Source: Reyranella sp. CPCC 100927 (lineage in GTDB: Bacteria; Pseudomonadota; Alphaproteobacteria; Reyranellales; Reyranellaceae). Taken from it: 64,000 nt of DNA. The position numbers and the translations under genes are program-made. This document shows, piece by piece, positions 36,746 through 44,282 of the stretch. Below the pieces are notes generated by a model. It was not told the DNA's origin. It saw only the letters and a program-made list of their open reading frames with translations, and made no database searches. The first letter of the stretch is position 1. Each line of letters starts with the position of its first letter. Location of the stretch: positions 372,001 through 436,000 of the forward strand of contig NZ_VOHA01000002.1 of assembly GCF_007859315.1 (NCBI RefSeq). The letters run 5' to 3'.

Positions 36746-37144
36746 ATGTCGGAAGACCTGTTCTTGAATCTGCCAGCAGGCCCCGGCTGCGAGCGGTGTG
36801 CCAGCCGCACCTACGTGGCCAGCATCGAGCCTCATCCCGACAAACCACGGCACACGCGCCACGTCTTCGAATGCCCGCGGTGCTACCACCTGACGAGAAT
36901 GACGGTTGGACGCCGCGGAGGATTGACCGATGCGATCAGCAGGGCGAGCCGCCACGTGAGCAATGCCGATCTTCTTGTCGAACGCCAGATGCGCCTGATC
37001 AAGCGCCTGCACGCCCAGGGACGCGATATCGCGCGCGCCGAGGCGCTGCTCGAGGTGTTGCAGGAATCCGCGCACGCTCTGCGACGATACCACGACTACC
37101 TGCTCAGTCGGGTGGAGCCGTCGACGCACGACCCATCGCAGTGA
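36746..37144 (+). CDS. small protein with two CxxC pairs (zinc-ribbon-like)
   Basis: 132 residues. The first 50 hold C15-x2-C18 (CERC) and C43-x2-C46 (CPRC), 24 residues apart, a likely zinc ribbon; the spacing contains RTYVASIEP and RHTRHVFECPRC. The rest is a basic helical region (VERQMRLIKRLHAQGRDIAR). No signal peptide. The N-terminal part resembles short uncharacterised proteins of rhizobial-type bacteria, but I cannot name the family. A near-consensus EcfG element lies upstream. Confidence 0.68.
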   Translation: MSEDLFLNLPAGPGCERCASRTYVASIEPHPDKPRHTRHVFECPRCYHLTRMTVGRRGGLTDAISRASRHVSNADLLVERQMRLIKRLHAQGRDIARAEALLEVLQESAHALRRYHDYLLSRVEPSTHDPSQ

Positions 37145-37171
37145 TGGTCGCGAATCGGCACCGTCCACCCT

Positions 37172-37465
37172 CTACGACCCGGCCTGGTCCGACAGGAGCA
37201 CGACTTTTCGCTTCACGGCGAAATCGACCACCGTCCTGATGGCCGTCATGATTTCCTCGACCTGAAACGCAGTCGGTACTTGCGGCACAGCCGCCAGGCG
37301 CTGCCGCAGATCGAACGCCATCATGCGTTCGGGCGCGACGCGCTCGTCGCTCGCGGTATGCTTGAGCCACAGGTCGACCGCGGCCAGCGCGCCGCCGATC
37401 GACTCCACGAACGTTGGTCCGGGGACAAAGCCCCAATCGACCGGCTCTTTGAATGTCCGAGGCAT
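37172..37465 (-). CDS. hypothetical protein, paralog of the 37519 gene
   Basis: 97 residues from the ATG at 37465. The start PRTFKEPVDWGFVPGPTFVE and the following IGGALAAVDLWLKH align with the neighbouring gene's RTFKTPAPWGVGPGPSKLYS and IDGALGAIDMWLEL, so the two are tandem duplicates. Both continue with a helix around ERMMAFDLRQRLAAVP and a last conserved AIRTVVDFAVKRK. No known domain, signal or membrane segment. The shared DLWL/DMWL helix may be the core of a small interaction protein. Confidence 0.65.
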   Translation of the reverse strand: MPRTFKEPVDWGFVPGPTFVESIGGALAAVDLWLKHTASDERVAPERMMAFDLRQRLAAVPQVPTAFQVEEIMTAIRTVVDFAVKRKVVLLSDQAGS

Positions 37466-37518
37466 GGGTGCACCGTTGCGCCGCCCCGAGAACGGCGCGG
37501 CGCGACACGGGTCAAACT

Positions 37519-37851
37519 CTACAAGTTGACCAAGGAAGGGGGCGCCGAGCGACGGACCCGCGCGGCGTACGACGCGATGCGTGCGCCCTGGGCCTCGCGG
37601 CCGCACGCATACTTCACCATCCCCTTGATGGCGCGCTTGGCGGAGATGAGGTCAGCCTCGCTGGCGCTGACCGGAATGTGGTCCAGCAGGTCGCGCAGCG
37701 TCAGCATCAGGTCGCGTTCGCGCACCGTCTCGGCGCGCGCCGGTGTCAGTTCGAGCCACATGTCGATCGCGCCGAGCGCGCCATCGATGGAGTACAGCTT
37801 CGACGGTCCGGGCCCAACTCCCCAGGGCGCGGGTGTCTTGAAGGTCCTCAT
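37519..37851 (-). CDS. hypothetical protein, tandem paralog of the 37172 gene
   Basis: 110 residues from the ATG at 37851; the longer in-frame ORF to 38022 lacks support. It aligns along its length with the gene 53 bases downstream and adds a C-terminal tail of about 25 residues (QGARIASYAARVRRS). The conserved parts are PxxWGxxPGP near the start, SIDGALGAIDMWLELT, and AKRAIKGMVKYACG. Both lie on the same strand and probably share a transcript. Function unknown. Confidence 0.65.
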   Translation of the reverse strand: MRTFKTPAPWGVGPGPSKLYSIDGALGAIDMWLELTPARAETVRERDLMLTLRDLLDHIPVSASEADLISAKRAIKGMVKYACGREAQGARIASYAARVRRSAPPSLVNL

Positions 37852-38227
37852 GTGCGTTGAGCCTACGTGAGTTTTCACGCGTGTGCCGTCGGTCCGACCC
37901 GACAGATCATCCTCGGCTGCGCGCCGTCGCCCGTCAAGCGCGGCGCGTCTGCCGGCGGCGTACCAACGTACGATTTTCGTCGCGTTGGACGCAGGCGCCA
38001 CGCGGAGTTGCCCCTGCTCCAAAGGCCTTCACGGCGGCGTGTGATCAGCAGCAGGACGCCAGTGCCGCCCACCGTTGGCCTGCGCGCGGCTGGCCCGAAC
38101 GCGAGCGTCGATGGCGAACCTCACACCGTATTGGACCCTTTCCGGCTGGGCTTTGCCGCGCAATTCCGGATACTCGGAGAGGTAGTATGGATAGCGCGTC
38201 TGCAAGCCCAGCTCCGCCCGGTTCACC
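37852..38227. other. 376-base gap between divergent genes, no gene supported
   Basis: This must contain promoters for the tandem paralogs (minus) and the receiver-MarR gene (plus). No EcfG-type pair or strong inverted repeat was seen. Confidence 0.45.
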
Positions 38228-39202
38228 ATGCAGCTCCACTCATCCCGCTCGGATGTACAGAAACAACTCGGCGTCCTCGTGGTCGATGACGACGAGTCCC
38301 TGCTCGACGAGATGGTCACGACGCTCGCCGACGAGGGCTTCTCCGTGCACTCGGCCACGAGCGGGGCGGAGGCCATCCGTCATATCGAATGCAACCCGCG
38401 GATCGGCGTACTCCTCACCGACGTGCGCATGCCCGGCATGGACGGGCTGCAGCTGATCGAAGAGCTGCTGACCAAACTGCCCGCCGGCACGCCGGGCCCG
38501 CAGGTCATCGTTCTCACCGGCCACGGGACGATGGATACGGCGGTGCGGGCTCTTCAGCTGAGCGCGGACGACTTCCTGTGCAAGCCGGTGGTCCGCGCCG
38601 ATCTCGTCGCCACAATCCGCCGCGCGATGGACAGGAGCCTCGATGCGCACGACCGAATCGCCGACCGCGACGGGGTTCTGAAACACCTCTCGACCATGCA
38701 GTCGACGCTGGCGGGAATCAAGACGACCGTGAATCGGTTCATCGACGGTGATGAAACACCGATCGAGATGGGTCCGGCCGCCAGTGATCCGCTCCCTGCA
38801 CCCGCGGCGTCGCCAGCGGACATGTCGGCGCGCGTGCGGGCCATGTTGCATGAGCACAAGATCCGCGCCCGCGTCTTCCAGGACGGCATCTTCGTCGATC
38901 CAAGCTGGGACATGCTGCTCGATCTCATGCTGGCGCACATCGAGAAGCGCGAGATGTATCTGACCGGCCTGTGCGCCGGCTCCGGCCTGGCGCTCACGAC
39001 CGCCCTGCGGCGGGTCGAGCAGCTGATCGCCGCCGGCCTGGTGCAGCGTCACGACGATCCCGCCGATCGCCGCCGCGTCATCGTCAGCCTGACGACGTGC
39101 GGCCAGGAGCGCCTTTCGGCCTATCTCGGACAAACGGAGCGCAAGCGGCCGGGCGAGAGCGCGCCAGGGCTTGCCGTCGCGGCCTCGTCGGCCGCGCGCT
39201 GA
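38228..39202 (+). CDS. Response regulator with receiver domain fused to a MarR-like winged helix
   Basis: 324 residues. Residues 12-135 are a receiver: LGVLVVDDDESLLDEMV, VLLTDVRMPGMDGLQL (phospho-Asp), VIVLTGHGTMDTA and DDFLCKPVV. A linker of about 80 residues is followed by a winged helix (about 215-305): WDMLLDLMLAHIEKREMYLT, then ALTTALRRVEQLIAAGLVQR and the wing DDPADRRRVIVSLT, a MarR-type HTH. Receiver-MarR fusions are much rarer than OmpR or NarL types. No kinase is adjacent, so it is an orphan; the kinase-receiver unit 2 kb upstream or the hybrid kinases at 56-60 kb are possible partners. Confidence 0.85.
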   Translation: MQLHSSRSDVQKQLGVLVVDDDESLLDEMVTTLADEGFSVHSATSGAEAIRHIECNPRIGVLLTDVRMPGMDGLQLIEELLTKLPAGTPGPQVIVLTGHGTMDTAVRALQLSADDFLCKPVVRADLVATIRRAMDRSLDAHDRIADRDGVLKHLSTMQSTLAGIKTTVNRFIDGDETPIEMGPAASDPLPAPAASPADMSARVRAMLHEHKIRARVFQDGIFVDPSWDMLLDLMLAHIEKREMYLTGLCAGSGLALTTALRRVEQLIAAGLVQRHDDPADRRRVIVSLTTCGQERLSAYLGQTERKRPGESAPGLAVAASSAAR

Positions 39203-39232
39203 CAGCGCACGTCATCATCTGCTGGTGGGTCG

Positions 39233-39319
39233 CTGTCATTCCGAGCGCAGCGCGGAGTCTTTTCGCCGGTTCCCGGACCCTTCACGCGGAAAGATTCTTC
39301 GCTGCGCTCGGGATGGCAG
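39233..39319. repeat. dispersed hairpin repeat, diverged copy
   Basis: Arms CTGTCATTCCGAGCGCAGCG and CGCTGCGCTCGGGATGGCAG with a few mismatches and a loop of about 30 bases. Same family as 27230 and 42694; lies between the regulator and the epimerase gene. Confidence 0.8.
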
Positions 39320-39375
39320 TCGAGCGACAGTCGCCCTAGGATGGCGCCCTCCGATCGACGACGCAGGGCGATCGC

Positions 39376-40362
39376 ATGCGGGTTCTGATCATCGGTGGTG
39401 CCGGCTTCGTCGGCCTCGGCCTTGCCGAGGCGTTGTTGGCGCGCGGTGACGACGTCACCCTGCTCGATCGCCGCCCACCGCCCGCGGCGGCCGCCGCGAT
39501 TCTGGGCCATCTCGGCGGCCACCTGTCGGTGGTCAGCGGCAATGTGCGCGACGAGAACGACGTTCGCTATGCCGTCGCCGACCAGCCCGACGTGGTGATC
39601 TACGGCGCGGCGCTGACGGCCGACGCGGCGCGCGAGGCAGCGGAGCCTGATCGGATCCTCGACATCAACGTCGGTGGCCTGGTGCGTACCCTGCAGGCGG
39701 TCAGCGCCGGAACCGTGCGCCGGACCATCCTGCTGAGTTCCGGGTCGGCCTACGGCGACAGTGGGTTCCAGCACGACCTGCTGCACGAGACGACGACGGC
39801 AACGCCGCGGTCGCTCTACGCTGTCAGCAAGCTCGCCGGCGAACAGTTCGCACGGCGCCTGGCCGAGCTGGGCGGGCTCGATACGCGCGTGGTGCGACTG
39901 TCGAGCGTGTTCGGGCCGTGGGAGCATGACACGGGCGTGCGCGACACGCTCAGCCCACCGTACCAGGTGGCGCTCGCCGCCCTCGAGGGCCGGCCGGCGC
40001 TGCTCCCGCGCCCCTGCCTGCGCGACTTCGTCTATGTCCGCGACGTCGCCGAAGCCATCCTGGCGCTGATCGATGCGCCATCACCCCGATACGACCTGTA
40101 CAACATCGGTCCGGGCACACCCTGGAGTCTGCTCGACTGGGGCATCCTGCTGCGCGACATCGCCCGCCCCGGCTTCGAATGCCGCCTGCGCGAGGCCGGC
40201 GAAGCGGCAACCATCAACCTCCATGGCGATCGCGACCGCGCGCCGCTGGCTACGGCACGATTGGCCGATGAACTCTACAAGCCCCGCTACGGGATGACCC
40301 GATCCGCCCAGGACTACGGCGCGTGGCTGACCCGGCATGGCGCCGGCCTCATGCTGCCGTGA
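39376..40362 (+). CDS. NAD(P)-dependent epimerase/dehydratase (extended SDR)
   Basis: 328 residues. The nucleotide-binding start MRVLIIGGAGFVGLGLAEAL, the catalytic Tyr-Lys as SLYAVSKLAGEQFARRL, and the upstream Ser in LLSSGSAYGDSG define an extended short-chain dehydrogenase. The middle RLSSVFGPWEHDTGVRDT and RDFVYVRDVAEAILA are typical of sugar-nucleotide or UDP-glucose 4-epimerase-like members. The substrate is not readable. It is convergent with the GrdB-like gene, 10 bases apart. Confidence 0.87.
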   Translation: MRVLIIGGAGFVGLGLAEALLARGDDVTLLDRRPPPAAAAAILGHLGGHLSVVSGNVRDENDVRYAVADQPDVVIYGAALTADAAREAAEPDRILDINVGGLVRTLQAVSAGTVRRTILLSSGSAYGDSGFQHDLLHETTTATPRSLYAVSKLAGEQFARRLAELGGLDTRVVRLSSVFGPWEHDTGVRDTLSPPYQVALAALEGRPALLPRPCLRDFVYVRDVAEAILALIDAPSPRYDLYNIGPGTPWSLLDWGILLRDIARPGFECRLREAGEAATINLHGDRDRAPLATARLADELYKPRYGMTRSAQDYGAWLTRHGAGLMLP

Positions 40363-40372
40363 GGGCGCCTCT

Positions 40373-41299
40373 CTACGCCGCGCCGGCCTTCTGGCGCTGA
40401 CCCAGCGCCACCTGCTTGACCTTGTCGAACTCGGCGCGGCGCTTGGCGACCTCCTCCGGGCTCATGCGGTCGACGTTGGAGAAGTCGAGTTTCCAATCGC
40501 CGTCGTCCGCCCAGCGCAGCGGCGACTGCACCGTGGTGCGGGGGCCGACGGCGCTCTCCAGCACCTTGAGCGCCAGGTCGAGCGTGAAGGCCTGGGTGTC
40601 GGGTTCGTGCGGCTTGCCGGCGGCATTGCCCAGCGGGAAATCACTGAACAGCAGGCGCGGCACGCCGGCGTGTTCGACGATGTCCTTGGCCGCGCCCATG
40701 ATGATCGTGGCGATGCCGTTGCGTTCGAGGTGTCGAGCGACCAGACTCACGGTCTGGTGACAGACGGGTCAAGCGGGGACGAGCAGCGCCGCATCGACCT
40801 GATCCTGTCGGCAGCGCGCCAGGATCTCGGGTGCGTCGGTCTCCAAGGTGACACGCTGGCTGCGGTTGGTCGGCGCGCCATGGAAGCGTGGCGCCAGCTT
40901 GAAGCGGCCCTCGTCGGCGAACCGGCGCATCAGCGGCAGCGGGAACCACGTGTTGGAGTCGGTGGCCGTCGTATGCTTGCGGTCATAGCCGATATGGGAG
41001 ATGCGCGTGTCGTGGTCGACCGCCGTGTCGCCCGAATAGACCGTGTAGAACTTGGCGCCGGCGTTGTAGGCCGCGCCCGGTCCCTGGTCGCCCTTGTCGG
41101 GCTGGTAAGGCGCCGCCGTGGTGATCAGCGCCAGCGTGCTGTCGCCGAGCTTGCGGGCCAGCGGCTGGAACGGTGCGTCCGTGTAATGCGCCCAGCGGTA
41201 AGGATTGTCGTAGCCGAGCGCCAGATAGTAGTCGCGCGTGCGACGCATGTACTCGATGGGCGCGTCGTGATCCGGCGCGAAGATGTGCGAGTCGGTCAT
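40373..41299 (-). CDS. GrdB-family selenoprotein (glycine/sarcosine/betaine reductase component B-like), UGA read as Sec
   Basis: Two adjacent ORFs form one 308-residue protein when the in-frame TGA at 40771-40769 is read as selenocysteine 177. Upstream ends in DQVDAALLVPA; directly after the TGA come PVCHQTVSLVARHLERNG. This gives U-P-V-C-H-Q, a Sec-x-x-Cys redox motif, exactly where homologs I recall have Cys (CPVCHQ). The downstream part has no proper start of its own; the nominal GTG is seven codons after the TGA. A hairpin with correct distance and a GU-containing loop follows the UGA (see 40740-40758). The family is linked to reductases of glycine/betaine type, but in proteobacteria its role is unclear. 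Selenocysteine genes (selA, selB, selC, selD) are not in this window. A nonsense mutation remains possible. Confidence 0.82.
40740..40758 (-). promoter_or_regulatory. SECIS-like hairpin downstream of the in-frame UGA
   Basis: On the minus strand CCAGAC-CGUGA-GUCUGG forms a perfect 6-bp stem, extended by an A-U pair to 7, with a 5-base loop. The loop starts 18 bases after the UGA and has G as its second base in a GU pair. Bacterial SECIS elements have a small apical loop about 16-37 bases from the UGA with a G in the first two loop positions, so this matches. Confidence 0.72.
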
Positions 41300-41521
41300 G
41301 CGATGAGGCTAGGAGCGCGCCGCCAGCAGGTCAACCGCCGCCGCTACACCGTTGCAGGGAACGCATTGCACTGCGGACATCGCGTGACCCGCCGGAAGCG
41401 AACCCGGCCCTCCATGCACATTCTTCAGTGACACGGAAAAGGGTTCAGTTCCGGGTGCTTCTTGACTGTCGTGAATCTATTGCAGCTTGTATTTTATGTC
41501 ATGAACTCTAGCACTGTTTGT

Positions 41522-41536
41522 GGTGTCTCGGACACC
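41522..41536. promoter_or_regulatory. palindrome GGTGTC-TCG-GACACC
   Basis: Perfect 6-bp arms and a 3-base centre, 26 bases before the start chosen for the 41562 gene. It could be an operator or an RNA hairpin in the leader. Confidence 0.3.
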
Positions 41537-41561
41537 GAACAGGCGCATCGAGGGGCTCGTC

Positions 41562-42620
41562 ATGGCATGGGATGCCTCACGCGTTAACGCACTTTGGGTC
41601 ACGCAGCGCAGCCTGCTCGGAGATCCGTTTCTGGACTATCTCAAGAAATACGTCGATGCATTCGCCACGATCGCGAACGCCTTCGAAGCCGCAGGCGCGC
41701 AGATCGACGACCAGAGCATGGCGTTGGCGATGTGCAACTGCAACACGGGGGACAATGTCAACGCGATCCGCCGTATCTTTATTGGCGAACTGGAGGATGC
41801 AACGGGTATCGAACCTCCACCAGCCGCGTCGACCGTGACGTTTGTAGCCGGATCTGTCGTTCCGACGCCTCCGGGTCGAGATCCGATCCCGCCTCGGGTC
41901 TTGGCGGACCGCCAGCGCGTGGCGGCGATGCGGTCACCGCAAAAGACACGTCGTGGCGCGATCCTCGCCCGCACCGCGAGGTCCCTGCTGGGGCAGTGGC
42001 GCTGGGTTGATCGCGCCCCCGACTCGATCCTTCCCTACCGCGGACGGCGCGCCAGCCAGACGCAATACACCGACATCCATGCTTTCGATCGCTGGGTGCA
42101 AGGCGGAGGCCCCGCGCCCACCGGCACCACCGCCCTCAATTGCCGCGACGCCGTGCTGGTAACAGCGTCCGTCGCCGGGCTGCTCAGCCACGGCGAACTG
42201 CGCGCCGCCTACCGGGCAGCCGAAGTTCAGGCGAAGGCAATCCTGGGCGATGTCCTGCTCGACATGCAGCGCACAAGCGCCACCGATTGGACAAAACAGC
42301 AATCGAAAACCGGAACCAAGGCCTATGTGGCCTACGTGAAGCGGATCGACGAGACTCTCACGGCCTACCCGCACGCGGTTCCCGTCAAACGCAAGTTCGG
42401 CCTCATTCCGCAGGCGGGTGACGTGGTGTTCGTCCGCGGATCAGCCAGCGCATTGCCTGATCATGTGTGTCTGAGCCTGGGCCGCAACCGGATCAACGGC
42501 CAACTGGTCGATGAGGTCGCCAGTCTCTGGCACCACAACAACGGCACCTTCACGCGCGCCAAATTGACAGACATGGCCGACTACGAGGACGATCTGCTGT
42601 ACGTGCCGTGTCCGTTCTGA
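41562..42620 (+). CDS. putative cysteine peptidase/amidase-like (NlpC/P60- or CHAP-like) protein
   Basis: 352 residues from the ATG at 41562, with GAGGGG six bases before; GTG 41520 is an in-frame alternative. No signal peptide. N-terminal 80 residues are helical, followed by a Pro-rich linker (about 85-115). The C-terminal half carries ALNCRDAVLVTASVAGLL (C194) at the head of a helix, then GDVVFVRGSASALPDHVCLS with H301 on a strand, and SLWHHNNG (H324/H325). This Cys-helix / strand-His order is typical for papain-like NlpC/P60 and CHAP folds that cut peptidoglycan or other amides. Such unsignalled proteins can be secretion-system effectors. The fold assignment rests on residue order only. 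Confidence 0.55.
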   Translation: MAWDASRVNALWVTQRSLLGDPFLDYLKKYVDAFATIANAFEAAGAQIDDQSMALAMCNCNTGDNVNAIRRIFIGELEDATGIEPPPAASTVTFVAGSVVPTPPGRDPIPPRVLADRQRVAAMRSPQKTRRGAILARTARSLLGQWRWVDRAPDSILPYRGRRASQTQYTDIHAFDRWVQGGGPAPTGTTALNCRDAVLVTASVAGLLSHGELRAAYRAAEVQAKAILGDVLLDMQRTSATDWTKQQSKTGTKAYVAYVKRIDETLTAYPHAVPVKRKFGLIPQAGDVVFVRGSASALPDHVCLSLGRNRINGQLVDEVASLWHHNNGTFTRAKLTDMADYEDDLLYVPCPF

Positions 42621-42693
42621 ACGTCGCCAGACAGAGTACCCGGCGATCAGTTTCACCCGCCTAGTACCTGGACTCACAATTGACTGATGCAGA

Positions 42694-42776
42694 CTGTCAT
42701 CCCGAGCGCAGCGAGGGATCTTTGGATGATGGCGTGCGATGCATCAAAAGATCCCTCGCTACGCTCGGGATGACAG
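42694..42776. repeat. dispersed hairpin repeat copy
   Basis: Inverted arms starting CTGTCATCCCGAGCGCAGCG and ending CGCTACGCTCGGGATGACAG, almost identical to the copy at 27230. Sits between convergent genes. Confidence 0.85.
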
Positions 42777-42810
42777 CGGGTAGCGAATCACCTTTCAATG
42801 ATCGTGAGTA

Positions 42811-44103
42811 CTAGCGCCGCTCGGCGCGCACCTGCTTCTGTTTCTCCAGCGCGGCGAGCGCGATGCACAACGCGATGCCTTCGGCGGCAGCGCGTACCTC
42901 GTCCAGCGACGGATAGGTCGGCGCCAGCCGCAACGTCCGATCGTGCGGGTCGCGGCCCAACGGCGAGGTGGCGCCAGCCGGGGTCAGCGCCAGGCCGGCG
43001 TCCTTGGCCAGCGCCACGACGCGGCCGGCCGTACCATCGGTCGCATCGACGGTGATGAAATAGCCGCCCTCGGGCCGGGTCCAGCGTGCTGCGCCGGTGC
43101 CGCCGAGATGACGCTCCAGTGCCTCGGCAACAGCGTCGAACTTCGGCGCCAGCAGCGCGCGATGACCCTCCATGTGGCGGCGGATGCCGGCGGCATCGCG
43201 CAGGAAGCGCAGATGGCGCAACTGGTTCAGCTTGTCGGACCCGATGGTGCGCTTGCCGGCGCGGGCCAGGAACCAGCGCAGATTGGCCGGCGACGACGCG
43301 AACAACGCCAGCCCCGCACCAGCCAATGTCACCTTGGAGGTCGAGGCGAAGATGAACGGCCGGTCAGGATGGCCGGCGGCGGCGCAGGCGTCGACCACGT
43401 TGAGGATCTCGTGCTGCCGCGCCGTCAGGTGATGGACGGCATAGGCGTTGTCCCAGAACAGGCGGAAATCGGGCGCGCCGGCGCGCATGGTCGCGAGCCG
43501 GCGGACGGTCTCGTCGCTGTACACCTCGCCCGACGGGTTGGAATACTTGGGCACGCACCACATGCCCTTCACGGCGGGATCGACGGCCAACGCCTCGACC
43601 GCATCCATGTCGGGCCCCTGCCCGGTCATCGGCACCGGCAGCATGCGCACGCCATACTCCTCGCAGAGCGCGAAGTGCCGGTCGTAGCCCGGCACCGGGC
43701 AGATGAACGCCGGCGCAGCGTCCTTCGACCACGGCGCACTGCCGCCCGGAACGCCCTTCAGCAGGGCCCAGACCAGGCAGTCGTGCATCAGCGCCAGGCT
43801 GGAATTGTCGGCGATGAAAACCTGGTCGGCCGGCGTGCCCATGATCGGCGCGAACAGCGCCCGCACTTCGGGCACACCCTGCAGGAGGCCGTAGTTGCGC
43901 ACGTCCTCGCCCGCGTCGGTGAAATGATCGCCATTGCCGGGCAAGGTGAACATCGGGTTCGCAAGGTCGAGCTGCGCCGCCGACGGTTTGCCGCGCGTCA
44001 TGTCAAGCTTCAGGCCGCGGGCGCGGAAGGCGCCATAGGCGTTCTGCACGCGGCTCCACAAGGCGTCGAGATCGGCAGTCGACAGGTCGGCGATCGCAGG
44101 CAT
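42811..44103 (-). CDS. PLP-dependent aminotransferase class I/II
   Basis: 430 residues from the ATG at 44103; in-frame ATGs at 44145 add 14 residues and cannot be excluded. Fold type I features are LKLDMTRGKPSAAQLDLANP early, then DNSSLALMHDC, WCVPKYSNPSGEVYSDET, LFWDNAYAVHHL with the PLP-contacting Asp/Tyr, and FIFASTSKVTLAGAGLALFA where the Lys forms the Schiff base. The overall pattern matches the aspartate/alanine-aminotransferase-like family of about 420 residues. The amino donor cannot be told. It diverges from the FAD hydroxylase gene; the operator pair at 44237-44268 sits between and could act on both. Confidence 0.88.
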   Translation of the reverse strand: MPAIADLSTADLDALWSRVQNAYGAFRARGLKLDMTRGKPSAAQLDLANPMFTLPGNGDHFTDAGEDVRNYGLLQGVPEVRALFAPIMGTPADQVFIADNSSLALMHDCLVWALLKGVPGGSAPWSKDAAPAFICPVPGYDRHFALCEEYGVRMLPVPMTGQGPDMDAVEALAVDPAVKGMWCVPKYSNPSGEVYSDETVRRLATMRAGAPDFRLFWDNAYAVHHLTARQHEILNVVDACAAAGHPDRPFIFASTSKVTLAGAGLALFASSPANLRWFLARAGKRTIGSDKLNQLRHLRFLRDAAGIRRHMEGHRALLAPKFDAVAEALERHLGGTGAARWTRPEGGYFITVDATDGTAGRVVALAKDAGLALTPAGATSPLGRDPHDRTLRLAPTYPSLDEVRAAAEGIALCIALAALEKQKQVRAERR

Positions 44104-44236
44104 CGAAGGTCCAGTTTCGAGGTGAAGGTACGGTGCATGCATCATGGCGGCTAATGGCGCAACAGGATTAACCGCAGCAGGTGGACAACAGCACAGGCGC
44201 TGCGAACAGACGCCAGGGGCGTCCGGATTGACTCTC

Positions 44237-44268
44237 TACGGATCCGTACTATCATCTACCGATCCGTA
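44237..44268. promoter_or_regulatory. two TAC(C/G)GATCCGTA operator-like sites
   Basis: TACGGATCCGTA (44237-44248, perfect palindrome) and TACCGATCCGTA (44257-44268) lie 20 bases apart, about two helical turns, just upstream of the hydroxylase start at 44283. The second form recurs at 47331. Likely binding sites for the XRE-cupin regulator. Confidence 0.6.
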
Positions 44269-44282
44269 CAGAGGATTGGAAA

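Noticed and set aside
40373-40750. the downstream half of the GrdB-like gene as a separate 125-residue CDS
   Set aside because: It would start at a GTG inside a conserved helix without RBS and lose the P-V-C-H-Q motif; reading through the UGA gives a family-like protein.
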